In this document: piece by piece, positions 17,375 to 25,333 of the stretch
Numbering within the stretch: position 1 is the first letter of the stretch
Layout of the letters: each line of letters begins with the position of its first letter
Source: a virus
Reading direction: 5' to 3' (one strand)
Length of the DNA: 35,143 nucleotides
Virus record (IMG/VR): IMGVR_UViG_3300009163_000099
Coordinates: 1 to 35,143 of that record
The notes under the pieces: model-generated
What the model saw: the letters and a program-made list of their open reading frames with translations, nothing else
Database searches by the model: none
Told to the model about the DNA's origin: nothing
Made by a program: the position numbers and the translations under genes

Positions 17375-17770
17375 ATGAGTGAAATTGGTGGAAGCATTGA
17401 TCTTGGATATTTTGGAAATATTTGGGTCAAACAATTCGCATTTAATACTATTGGTCAATACTCTCTTGGACATAAACACGATTTTGATCATGTGACACTT
17501 TTAGTGCAAGGTAAAGTTTTAGTTGAAGTTGAAGGATTTGAACCTAAAGAATTTGTTGGTCCAACTTTCATTGTCATAAAAAAAGAACACAGACATAAAT
17601 TTACTGCATTGTCAGATAAATGCATTTGGTATTGTATTTTTGCTTTACGTGATCTTGATGGTAATGTAGTGAATTCGGTAGAAGAATTCTATGCATCTAG
17701 AAATAATCCATATAACGATTTAGATAGCGGAGATGCCGTAGAACTTGAAAAGAAAACTACACAATATTAA
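17375..17770 (+). CDS. cupin-fold protein
   Basis: This 131-aa protein carries a cupin motif 1 (GHKHDFDHVTLLVQG, residues 32-46, with H33, H35 and H39 as likely metal ligands) and a motif 2-like segment (GPTFIVIKKEHRHKFTA, residues 62-78, with H72 and H74). Cupins of this size are single-domain metal-binding beta-barrels; they may be enzymes (dioxygenases, isomerases) or binding proteins. It has an AAGGAA site and lies immediately before two Fe(II)/2-oxoglutarate oxygenase genes, which also use a double-stranded beta-helix fold. This suggests a small oxidative modification cassette embedded in the fibre region. The substrate is unknown. Confidence 0.8.
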   Translation: MSEIGGSIDLGYFGNIWVKQFAFNTIGQYSLGHKHDFDHVTLLVQGKVLVEVEGFEPKEFVGPTFIVIKKEHRHKFTALSDKCIWYCIFALRDLDGNVVNSVEEFYASRNNPYNDLDSGDAVELEKKTTQY

Positions 17771-17785
17771 TTAATTGGAAATATT

Positions 17786-18406
17786 ATGAAAACTGATAAT
17801 GAAATGATTGGGTTGTTCCCAATCCCCGTGATGGCTTCACATATTGGTAGAGAATTTACACACGAAGAAAACCACTTTATGAGTAATCTACCCACAAGAT
17901 TGAATCGGGGTAATGAAAGTACTATTAGCAAAAATGTTTTAGATTATCCAGAACTCAAAGATTTACACGACTTCGTTCAATCTAAAATTGATGAATATTT
18001 AAATACTGTCATTTGTCCAGTCGATGGCGCTTCAATTTATGTCACACAATCGTGGTTAAATATTACAGCAAAAGATCGATTTCATCATTCGCATAGCCAC
18101 AGCAATAGTTATTTGAGTGGTGTTCTCTATATTGATACTCATCCATCTGAAGATAAAATATATTTTACATCGAATAATACAAGCCGTTGGCCATTATTGC
18201 TTGAACATAAAGAATTAACTGCATTCAATTCTACCGACTGGTGGTTACCGGCACAAACAGGAAAAATTTTATTATTTCCATCCAGTCTTACGCATTATGT
18301 TCCTAATGTTCAAACCGACACACATAGGGTCAGTTTAGCATTTAATACATTTCTTAGAGGCAATATTGGCGATGCAGATTCGGCCGCAGGGATAACACTA
18401 CCATGA
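17786..18406 (+). CDS. 2-oxoglutarate/Fe(II)-dependent oxygenase (2OG-FeII_Oxy_5-like)
   Basis: This 206-aa protein has the start LFPIPVMAS typical of the 2OG-FeII_Oxy_5 group, then QSWLNI with RFHHSHSHSNSYLSGVLYID (about residues 98-117), which supplies the first metal-binding histidine(s), and FPSSLTHYVPNV with THRVSLAFN (H170 as the distal histidine, R181 as the likely 2-oxoglutarate-binding arginine). Cyanophages often carry such genes; substrates are mostly unknown and protein hydroxylation is one possibility. The stop overlaps the ATG of the next oxygenase (bases 18403-18406), so the two enzymes are translationally coupled. Confidence 0.88.
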   Translation: MKTDNEMIGLFPIPVMASHIGREFTHEENHFMSNLPTRLNRGNESTISKNVLDYPELKDLHDFVQSKIDEYLNTVICPVDGASIYVTQSWLNITAKDRFHHSHSHSNSYLSGVLYIDTHPSEDKIYFTSNNTSRWPLLLEHKELTAFNSTDWWLPAQTGKILLFPSSLTHYVPNVQTDTHRVSLAFNTFLRGNIGDADSAAGITLP

Positions 18407-18972
18407 AAATGAATTTAAATGATTACGTCATTAAATTTGACGAACAATTTGGATCAGAAATATGCGAAACCGCTGTTCGAGAGTCTGAAGAATATAATTA
18501 TTGGCAACAACATCAGTATAGTAATCCAAACACTGGCGAAGCCTTTTCACAAAATGGTGATAGAGAATTGGATATATCAAACTCTGATTTTTCAGTTAAA
18601 CCTGTTATGATGTATTTGATTTGGGATGCACTCAAAAAATATACCACACAATTAAATATGCCTTGGTTTGGATCGTGGGTTGGTTACAGCGATTTGAGAA
18701 TGAATCGATACAAAGAAAATCAAATCATGAGTCTGCATTGCGATCATATTCATACATTATTTGACGGTGAACGAAAAGGCATTCCAATTTTAACAGTTTT
18801 AGCCGGTTTAAACAATGATTACGAGGGTGGTGAATTGATCCTGTTTGAAGACACCGAAATCAAAATGAATACGGGTGATGTTGTTATTTTTCCATCAAAT
18901 TTTCTGTATCCCCACAAAGTAAATCCCGTCACAAAAGGCGTTAGATACTCTTGTGTTTCTTGGGCGTGGTAA
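18403..18972 (+). CDS. 2-oxoglutarate/Fe(II)-dependent oxygenase (prolyl 4-hydroxylase-like)
   Basis: This 189-aa protein shows the full 2OG-Fe(II) signature: H-x-D (LHCDH, H112 and D114), the GGELILFED strand (about 142-150), the distal histidine in FLYPHKV (H171) and the 2-oxoglutarate arginine in GVRYSCVSW (R181). The spacing and the GGEL element fit the prolyl-4-hydroxylase-like branch (2OG-FeII_Oxy_3). Unlike many phage oxygenases it is a single intact domain. It overlaps the preceding oxygenase by 4 bases and is the last gene before the hairpin and late promoter of gp13. The substrate is unknown; virion proteins or host surface molecules are candidates. Confidence 0.9.
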   Translation: MKMNLNDYVIKFDEQFGSEICETAVRESEEYNYWQQHQYSNPNTGEAFSQNGDRELDISNSDFSVKPVMMYLIWDALKKYTTQLNMPWFGSWVGYSDLRMNRYKENQIMSLHCDHIHTLFDGERKGIPILTVLAGLNNDYEGGELILFEDTEIKMNTGDVVIFPSNFLYPHKVNPVTKGVRYSCVSWAW

Positions 18973-18979
18973 ATACACT

Positions 18980-19013
18980 ATCTCCTTTTTATAAATAGAA
19001 TGAAAAAGGAGAT
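18980..19013 (+). promoter_or_regulatory. perfect hairpin covering the gp13 ribosome binding site
   Basis: Bases 18980-18990 (ATCTCCTTTTT) are the exact reverse complement of 19003-19013 (AAAAAGGAGAT), giving an 11-bp stem with a 12-base loop. The right arm contains the gp13 Shine-Dalgarno AAGGAG (19006-19011), and the loop holds most of the TATAAATA promoter. A transcript coming from upstream would fold and hide the site; one starting near 19003 lacks the left arm and cannot. Confidence 0.8.
18990..18997 (+). promoter_or_regulatory. T4-like late promoter TATAAATA before gp13
   Basis: An exact TATAAATA lies 20 bases before the gp13 ATG at 19017 and inside the loop of the hairpin at 18980-19013. 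T4 late transcripts begin about 6 bases past the octamer, i.e. near 19003. Confidence 0.85.
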
Positions 19014-19016
19014 GAA

Positions 19017-19760
19017 ATGGCAAAACCCACATCAAGAGAACTATTTAAAGAATACTGTCTCCGTAAATTAGGCAAACCAGTCATTGAGATTAACGTAGAT
19101 GACACTCAAGTAGAAGATAGAATTGACGAAGCACTTGTTTACTGGCAAGACTATCACTTTGATGGTTCTCAAAAAACATACATTGCACATCAAGTAACTG
19201 AACAAGATGTTACAAACAAATATGTTGATATTCCATCTACAATAAATGGTGTGATTAACATATTCAACATTGGCGACAGTTATTCAACAAACAATCTGTT
19301 CAACATGCGATATCAAATTGCATTGAACGATCTGTATGCATTCAATACCACAAACTATGCACCATACTTCATGGCACTTCAAAACGTTGCGCTTGCTGAA
19401 GAACTATTTGTGGGTAAACAAGCATTAAGATATAATCGTCACGGCAATCGTTTATACATCGACATGGCATGGGCAGAAAAAACAACAATCGGTGAATACA
19501 TTATCATTGAAGCATACGAAGGTGTTGATCCTGAGGTGTACACCGATGCTTGGGGTGATTGGTGGTTGCAAGATTATGCAACAGCACTCATCAAAAGACA
19601 ATGGGGCGACAATCTTAAAAAGTTCGAAGGACTTACAATGCCAGGTGGTGTAACATTCAACGGGCAAAAGATTTACGATGAAGCAATCGATGAAATTACT
19701 AAACTAGAACAAGAAGTGATTTCTTCATTTAGTTTGCCTGTTACAGATATGTTTGGATAA
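19017..19760 (+). CDS. 13: gp13 neck (head completion) protein
   Basis: This 247-aa protein matches the gp13 family: SRELFKEYCLRKLGKPVIEI, the DDTQVEDRIDEALVYWQDYH acidic helix, VDIPSTINGVINIF, and the C-terminal YTDAWGDWWLQDYATALIKR / QWGDNLKKFEG block with the MPGGVTFNGQ motif. T4 gp13 is 309 aa; the shorter form is usual for cyanophage-like relatives. gp13 closes the filled head and, with gp14, connects it to the tail. Its ribosome binding site AAGGAG is inside the hairpin described separately. It is followed 2 bases later by gp14. Confidence 0.95.
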   Translation: MAKPTSRELFKEYCLRKLGKPVIEINVDDTQVEDRIDEALVYWQDYHFDGSQKTYIAHQVTEQDVTNKYVDIPSTINGVINIFNIGDSYSTNNLFNMRYQIALNDLYAFNTTNYAPYFMALQNVALAEELFVGKQALRYNRHGNRLYIDMAWAEKTTIGEYIIIEAYEGVDPEVYTDAWGDWWLQDYATALIKRQWGDNLKKFEGLTMPGGVTFNGQKIYDEAIDEITKLEQEVISSFSLPVTDMFG

Positions 19761-19762
19761 TC

Positions 19763-20575
19763 ATGGCTCGAAATAGATTTTTCAATCAGTACACTAGAGT
19801 TGCCGGAGAGCAATCTGTACTGGAAGACCTTATTATTGAATCCATAAAGATATATGGTGTTCAAGGATATTATCTTCCTAGAAATTATCCTGGTCTAGAT
19901 CAACTCTACATGGAAGATGTAAATTCGAAGTTTGAAGATGCACTTGACATAGAGATGTTCATCAAGAGTTATGATGGATTTCAAGGGCAACAAGATTTTA
20001 TGTCAAAGTTTGGTCTTCAAATCGATGAGTCTATTACGTTTGTCGTATCACAAAAGCGTTTTACTCAAGCACTCAAACCAAATCTTATAACAGAGTATGG
20101 GTATTCATACTTAGATGAAACTGGAAGTATATTACTTACCGAAGAAGGCTACGATTACGATTCTATTATAAGACCAAGAGAGGGTGATTTAATTTGGATA
20201 CCAATGCTTGGATACATGTATGAAATTAAATTCACAGAAAATATTGAAAACTTCTTCCAGTTAGGTAATCTATACACATACGAAATGCGTTGCGATAGAT
20301 ACGAATATTCTAACGAAGAACTCAATACAGAAATTACTGATATTGATAATATTGAAACTCAATACAGTCTTTCAACAACAAACAATGACAAATTATTGGA
20401 CGAAAACTCTGAGTTGTTCTTGCTTGAAGATGGAACGTTTATCGTCAACGAAGGCAATGTTGTTCTTGCAGTTGAAGCACAAGCAGACAATGAATTTATC
20501 GGACAGAAGATCATTAATGATGATATTCTAGATTTCTCAGAACAAAATCCATTTGCGGATTCAAGGACTTACTAA
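19763..20575 (+). CDS. 14: gp14 neck protein
   Basis: This 270-aa protein is close to T4 gp14 (256 aa) and opens with MARNRFFNQYTRVAGEQSVL and YGVQGYYLPRN, then FEDALDIEMFIKSYDGFQGQ and SITFVVSQKRF, all typical of gp14. The central EGDLIWIPMLGYMYEIKF followed by FFQLGNLYTYEMRCDRYEYS is also characteristic. The C-terminal quarter (after about residue 190) is acidic and variable. It forms the gp13/gp14 neck collar to which the tail docks. It lies 2 bases after gp13 and 2 bases before gp15, in the same transcription unit. Confidence 0.95.
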   Translation: MARNRFFNQYTRVAGEQSVLEDLIIESIKIYGVQGYYLPRNYPGLDQLYMEDVNSKFEDALDIEMFIKSYDGFQGQQDFMSKFGLQIDESITFVVSQKRFTQALKPNLITEYGYSYLDETGSILLTEEGYDYDSIIRPREGDLIWIPMLGYMYEIKFTENIENFFQLGNLYTYEMRCDRYEYSNEELNTEITDIDNIETQYSLSTTNNDKLLDENSELFLLEDGTFIVNEGNVVLAVEAQADNEFIGQKIINDDILDFSEQNPFADSRTY

Positions 20576-20577
20576 CT

Positions 20578-21303
20578 ATGATGTTCGGTCACGATTTTTA
20601 TCACGGCACATTAAGACGTTATGTCATAATGTTTGGCAATCTATTTAATGAAATTCAAGTTGAACGATATGACTTGAATGGCAATAAAACACAGACATTG
20701 AATGTGCCTATTGAGTATGGTCCAAAGCAAAAGTTTGTTACAAGAATTATTGCAGACCCAACATTGAACCGTGAAATTTCAATCACGGTGCCTAGACTTG
20801 GGTTCGATTTTACGTCAATGTCATATGCGCCAAGTAGAAAATTAAATAGCGCACACAAATACACCCTAGGACAAGATACAGGCGGCACAGATTTTAACTT
20901 TGCATACACGCCAGTACCATATGACTTTAACTTTTCATTGTATGCATTCGTAAAAAATGCAGAAGATGGCACACATATTATGGAACAAATTGTTCCATTC
21001 TTCACACCAGATTGGACTGTAACAATGAAGATGATTCCTGAATTGGGAATCAACATGGATATACCAATTGAGTTAACGAATGTAACTTCAGATGATACGT
21101 ATGAAGGAGACTTTGATTCACGTAGAGTTATAACTTGGCAACTAGATTTTATTGTTAAAGGCTATCTATTTGGACCAGTTAAGAAATCTAAATATATTGA
21201 TAGGGCAGATATTACTTCTAAGATTGAAAATCTTGATGTGTCTATACAAACATTCACTGGTGACTATAACTTTGACATTACAAAAACAACAACCGAATCA
21301 TGA
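20578..21303 (+). CDS. 15: gp15 tail completion / sheath stabiliser protein
   Basis: This 241-aa protein (T4 gp15 is 272 aa) contains GTLRRYVIMFGNLFNEIQVE, NVPIEYGPKQKFVTRI, ITVPRLGFDFTSMSYAPSRK, YTPVPYDFNFSLYAFVKNAE and the repeated RVITWQLDFIVKGYLFGPVK near the end. These are the gp15 family landmarks. It caps the sheath and tube as a hexameric terminator and joins the tail to the neck. Two adjacent ATG codons (20578 and 20581) are possible starts; I kept the first. Its stop overlaps the gp16 start (ATGA). Confidence 0.94.
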   Translation: MMFGHDFYHGTLRRYVIMFGNLFNEIQVERYDLNGNKTQTLNVPIEYGPKQKFVTRIIADPTLNREISITVPRLGFDFTSMSYAPSRKLNSAHKYTLGQDTGGTDFNFAYTPVPYDFNFSLYAFVKNAEDGTHIMEQIVPFFTPDWTVTMKMIPELGINMDIPIELTNVTSDDTYEGDFDSRRVITWQLDFIVKGYLFGPVKKSKYIDRADITSKIENLDVSIQTFTGDYNFDITKTTTES

Positions 21304-21740
21304 AAACTCCTATTGACACTAAATTGAATGATATTTTTGACATGCAAACTACTGTCATAGAACAAACATTGCCTACTGTAAAAGAAATAACTCCAGTTGC
21401 TAAACAAACTGATATGTCATCAGATAGACCTAGTGATGAATCAATTGATGCAGATTACGAATATGCAAGAGAGAATTTAAAATTGTTCATTGAACAAGGC
21501 AAAGTTGCTATGGAGAATATCATATATCTTGCAAAAGAGGGTGAATCTCCAAGAGCATATGAAGTTGTTGGACAGTTGATTAAAACACTTTCAGATACAA
21601 ATAAAGATTTGCTAGACTTAGGTAAAAAAGTTAAAGACTTAAAGAGTAAAAAAGACGATACACAACAACCACAACATGTGACAAACGCATTGTTTGTCGG
21701 AAGCACAGCAGAATTGCAAAAATTGATTAGCAGAAGATGA
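21300..21740 (+). CDS. 16: gp16 terminase small subunit
   Basis: This 146-aa protein (T4 gp16 is 164 aa) has the conserved central helix-hairpin region DYEYARENLKLFIEQGKVAM followed by AYEVVGQLIKTLSDTNKDLL (about residues 57-105), the same pattern as T4 gp16. The N-terminus is variable and the C-terminus has a lysine-rich coiled segment. gp16 forms the ring that recognises concatemeric DNA and modulates the gp17 motor. ATGA overlaps on both sides couple it to gp15 and gp17. Confidence 0.93.
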   Translation: MKTPIDTKLNDIFDMQTTVIEQTLPTVKEITPVAKQTDMSSDRPSDESIDADYEYARENLKLFIEQGKVAMENIIYLAKEGESPRAYEVVGQLIKTLSDTNKDLLDLGKKVKDLKSKKDDTQQPQHVTNALFVGSTAELQKLISRR

Positions 21741-23365
21741 GTTCAAAATCCTACTTAGGAAATTCAAATTTAAAAGCATCAGGTGTTCCTCTCAATTTCA
21801 CGAAAGATGAAATTGAAGAATATTTGAAATGCGCTGATGATCCAATATACTTCATTGAAAATTATTGTAAGATCGTCACACTTGATCACGGGCTTCAGCC
21901 TTTTAAACTCTACGACTGTCAAAAGAATAAAGTAAAGATTATTCATGATAATCGAAAAGTTATTCTCATGGAAGGACGTCAGCAAGGCAAGACAACAACC
22001 TCAGCCGCTTACATTCTCTGGTACACTTTATTTCAAGAAAGTAAAACTGTAGCAATTCTAGCAAACAAAGCGACTGCCGCTAGAGAGGTTTTGCATCGAT
22101 ATCAAATCATGTATGAAAATCTTCCTACATGGCTACAGCAAGGCGTAAGCACATGGAACAAAGGCGATATTGCATTAGAGAATGGATCAATTGTATTCAC
22201 AGCCGCAACAAGTGCATCAGGTATTCGTGGTAAGTCAGTTAACTTATTGTACGTTGACGAAGCCGCTATTATACCGAATAATGTAGCAGAACAATTCTTT
22301 ACTTCAGTTTATCCTACGATTTCTGCTGGTGAAACAACAAAGATTTTGTTAAGTTCTACGCCATTGGGATACAATCATTTCTGGAAGTTCTGGAATGATG
22401 CAGAGAACGATAGAAATGGATTCGTTAATCTGTTCATTCCGTATTGGGAGATTCCTGGACGTGATGAAAAGTGGGCATCTGAACAGCGAAGATTGCTTGG
22501 TGAGTTAAAGTTCAATCAAGAGGTGCTATGTAACTTCTTGGGTTCTAGTCTTACGTTAATTGCTTCTGATGCTATTGCACAAATGTCAGCAGATGCGCCA
22601 ATTTACAGCAAAGATGGTTTAGACATTTACGAACGTGCTGATAAGACTCATGCTTACTGTATCGTTGCAGACACCGCTAAAGGCGTTGGTGGCGACTACT
22701 CAGCATTTCAGATTATAGACATAACTCAAATGCCATACAAAATAGTAGGAAAATACAGAAACAATGAAATTAGCCCATTGTTGTATCCGTCTGTTCTTTA
22801 CAAAATTGGAACAGAGTACAATCAAGCATACGTTCTAATTGAAATCAATTCGTCAGAACAAGTTGCAGACATTCTTTATGGAGAATATGAATATGAGAAT
22901 ATCATATCAGTTAATAGAACTCCTCAAGGACAGGTTGTAAATGGGGGTTTTGGTGGAGGTAAAACGCAATTAGGAGTTATCACAGACAAAAAAGTAAAAC
23001 GAATAGGGTGTTCAAACTTTAAATCTATGGTTGAGGAGAAAAAACTTCTCATATGTGATTCAGATACAATAGCAGAGATTTCAACATTTATAGAGAAACG
23101 AAATAGTTATTCTGCGGATGAAGGCTATCACGATGACTTAGTTATGCCACTTGTGCTGTTTTCTTGGTTAACTACAAACTCATACTTTAAAGACTTAACA
23201 AATATCAACATAAGAAAAGAATTATATGATGCTAGAATCAAAATGATCGAGGACGAAGTTACTCCATTTGGTTTTATAAATAATGGTGAAGATGATAATT
23301 TTGAGGTTGATAAGAGTGGGCAAGTTTGGGTTGAAGAAAAAACCTATAAATCCGACTTTTTATAA
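21737..23365 (+). CDS. 17: gp17 terminase large subunit (packaging ATPase-nuclease)
   Basis: This 542-aa protein has the Walker A-type loop GRQQGKTT (residues 80-87, K85), a Walker B LLYVDEAA (D174, E175), and the coupling-motif-like LSSTP (about 205-209). The C-terminal RNase-H-type nuclease shows IVADTAKGVGGDY (D312), VLIEINSSE (E369) and YHDDLVM (D466/D467), corresponding to the T4 gp17 catalytic acids D401, E458 and D542. T4 gp17 is 610 aa. It pumps DNA through portal gp20 and cuts headfuls. The last codons (TTA TAA) form part of a TATAAATA promoter for gp18. I see no intron or intein interruption. Confidence 0.97.
   Translation: MSSKSYLGNSNLKASGVPLNFTKDEIEEYLKCADDPIYFIENYCKIVTLDHGLQPFKLYDCQKNKVKIIHDNRKVILMEGRQQGKTTTSAAYILWYTLFQESKTVAILANKATAAREVLHRYQIMYENLPTWLQQGVSTWNKGDIALENGSIVFTAATSASGIRGKSVNLLYVDEAAIIPNNVAEQFFTSVYPTISAGETTKILLSSTPLGYNHFWKFWNDAENDRNGFVNLFIPYWEIPGRDEKWASEQRRLLGELKFNQEVLCNFLGSSLTLIASDAIAQMSADAPIYSKDGLDIYERADKTHAYCIVADTAKGVGGDYSAFQIIDITQMPYKIVGKYRNNEISPLLYPSVLYKIGTEYNQAYVLIEINSSEQVADILYGEYEYENIISVNRTPQGQVVNGGFGGGKTQLGVITDKKVKRIGCSNFKSMVEEKKLLICDSDTIAEISTFIEKRNSYSADEGYHDDLVMPLVLFSWLTTNSYFKDLTNINIRKELYDARIKMIEDEVTPFGFINNGEDDNFEVDKSGQVWVEEKTYKSDFL
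23275..23282 (+). promoter_or_regulatory. possible intragenic late promoter near the 3' end of gp17
   Basis: An exact TATAAATA lies within the gp17 coding sequence, 143 bases before the gp18 ATG and upstream of the stronger candidate at 23361. It may be a second gp18 promoter or a chance match. Confidence 0.4.
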
Positions 23366-23368
23366 ATA
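23361..23368 (+). promoter_or_regulatory. T4-like late promoter TATAAATA overlapping the gp17 stop, before gp18
   Basis: An exact TATAAATA includes the gp17 stop codon TAA (23363-23365). A transcript would start near 23374, giving a leader of about 44 bases with the AAGGAG site at 23407-23412 before the gp18 ATG. Confidence 0.85.
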
Positions 23369-23417
23369 AATTGAAAATCACTGGACTAAAACAAACATTA
23401 TAAGCAAGGAGAATTCA

Positions 23418-25307
23418 ATGGCAATCAGTCTAATCTCACCAGGAATTAAAATCACAGAGCAAGATTTAGTTCCTTCAACACAGCCAGTTTCACTAATCGC
23501 TGGCGCAACTTCTGGACAATTTCGTTGGGGTCCAGTTGAAAAAGCAAAATCAGTTGCATCTGAATCAGAATTGATCGATGCATATGGCATACCTAATTCA
23601 ACAAACATTGTTGACTTTTTAACTGCATCAAACTTTTTAGGTTATGCTTCACCGTTGTATGTTGTGCGTGTTGCTAACACATCACTAAACTCTACAGCAG
23701 AAGCAACTACTGGTTCGGGTACAGCAGGTACAGGTCAACTAATTAAGAACGATGACGCATATTTAAATACAGCATCATTCAACGTTGGTCCTTGGCTTGC
23801 AAGATATCCAGGTGCTTTGGGAAATGGTATTAAAGTTTCTACTTGTGCTAGTTCTGCGGCTTGGGAATCAACATTGACAGGTACATGGACTGTCGCCGCT
23901 GGCGGAACAACAGTTAGTAGTACAGCAGGTGCCGCAAATACGCAATTGACTGTTGGCGACTTAGTTGTAATTGGTGATCGTACTCTTAACGTGAGAACTG
24001 TCACAAACGCAAACTCATTTGTATTGACAACAGCACACTTAACTGGCGCAACAGCCGCTACAGTTACACGCCGTTGGGAATTCTATAACGAGTTTGACAT
24101 TGCTCCAGGCACAACAACTTATGGTACTGCTAAAGGCGCAACAAATGACGGCATGCACATTGCAGTTGTAGACAGATTGAGTGAATTCACTGGTACAGCA
24201 AACACAGTTGTTGAAAAATTCGCCAACCTTTCTAAAGGTTCTGATGCTAGAGGTGATAACGGTGGTACAAACTACTACAAAAACGTTATCAACAATAACT
24301 CTAACTACATCTGGTGGGCAGCCCACGATTCAGCAGGTACAAATTGGGGCAATACATTAGCGCAAACAACATACACCTCAGTAACAGTTCCAAAGAGTTA
24401 CAGTCTTGCTGGTGGTTCTGATGGAACTACACTTACAGACGGTGATCGTACAACAGGTTTCTTAACACTAGCAAATGCGTCTGAAGTTCCAACATCAATC
24501 GTGTTTTCTGGTCAAGCGACTGCCGCAACAATCAATAGAACAATTGCTGACGTTGCAGAGTTAAGAAAAGACATTGTATTATGCGTTTCTCCATTGAGAG
24601 CAAACGTTGTTAACAATGCTGGTTCAGAAGGAACTTCTGTTGCGGCTTGGGTCGACACAGTTACACGTTCAACATACGTTATCGCAGATAGCGGATGGAA
24701 ATATCAATACGACAAATTCAATGACACATATGTTTATGTACCATTGAATGCCGATACTGCTGGTATTCTTGCAAGAAACGATGCAAATCGTGATCCATGG
24801 TTATCTCCAGCGGGTCCAATTAACGGTCGTATTCAGAATCTAGTTCGCTTGGCTTTCAATCCAAATCAAACTGAACGTGATGCACTTTACAAGATTGGTG
24901 TTAATCCAATTATCACAACAACTGGTAAAGGCACATACTTGTTTGGTGACAAGACATTCACAACAAAGACAACTTCATTGAATCGTATCAACGTTCGTAG
25001 ATTGTTTATCGAATTGCAAAGAACAATTGGACAAGCCGCTGACGCTGTTCTATTCGATGCTAACGATGCAATCACAAGAAGCGGTTTCGTTAACTTGATC
25101 GTTCCTTACTTAAGAAGTGTTCAAGCACGCCGTGGTATTACAGCGTTTAGAGTTGTTTGTGACGCATCTAACAATCCAGAATCTGTAGTAAATTCAAACG
25201 AATTCGTTTGCGATATTTACGTACAACCAGTTCGTTCTGTTAACTTCGTACAACTCAACTTTGTCTCTGTAAGAGGTGGAACTGCATTTACTGAAATTGC
25301 CGCATAA
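23418..25307 (+). CDS. 18: gp18 tail sheath protein
   Basis: This 629-aa protein (T4 gp18 is 659 aa) has the classic sheath start ISLISPGIKITEQDLVPSTQ and AGATSGQFRWGPVEK, a variable outer domain, and the conserved C-terminal core ADTAGILARNDANRDPWLSP, GPINGRI, NPIITTTGKGTYLFGDKT, LNRINVRRLFIELQR and VNFVQLNFVSVRGG. Residues about 154-212 in the variable domain carry a GTWTV...TVGDLVVIGDRTL module resembling one found in the giant structural protein. It polymerises around the tube and contracts. It has its own late promoter and an AAGGAG site, as expected for a protein made in high copy. Confidence 0.97.
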   Translation: MAISLISPGIKITEQDLVPSTQPVSLIAGATSGQFRWGPVEKAKSVASESELIDAYGIPNSTNIVDFLTASNFLGYASPLYVVRVANTSLNSTAEATTGSGTAGTGQLIKNDDAYLNTASFNVGPWLARYPGALGNGIKVSTCASSAAWESTLTGTWTVAAGGTTVSSTAGAANTQLTVGDLVVIGDRTLNVRTVTNANSFVLTTAHLTGATAATVTRRWEFYNEFDIAPGTTTYGTAKGATNDGMHIAVVDRLSEFTGTANTVVEKFANLSKGSDARGDNGGTNYYKNVINNNSNYIWWAAHDSAGTNWGNTLAQTTYTSVTVPKSYSLAGGSDGTTLTDGDRTTGFLTLANASEVPTSIVFSGQATAATINRTIADVAELRKDIVLCVSPLRANVVNNAGSEGTSVAAWVDTVTRSTYVIADSGWKYQYDKFNDTYVYVPLNADTAGILARNDANRDPWLSPAGPINGRIQNLVRLAFNPNQTERDALYKIGVNPIITTTGKGTYLFGDKTFTTKTTSLNRINVRRLFIELQRTIGQAADAVLFDANDAITRSGFVNLIVPYLRSVQARRGITAFRVVCDASNNPESVVNSNEFVCDIYVQPVRSVNFVQLNFVSVRGGTAFTEIAA

Positions 25308-25310
25308 ATA
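25303..25310 (+). promoter_or_regulatory. late promoter candidate (CATAAATA) overlapping the gp18 stop
   Basis: CATAAATA differs from the consensus by its first base and includes the gp18 TAA stop at 25305-25307. It lies 24 bases before the gp19 ATG, close to an AAGGAG site (25322-25327). Confidence 0.5.
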
Positions 25311-25333
25311 GATAGAATAATAAGGAGATTTAT

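Noticed and set aside
21737-23365. Possible intron or intein in the terminase gene, as sometimes seen in phages
   Set aside because: The frame is continuous at normal length with all ATPase and nuclease motifs in order and no extra domain.
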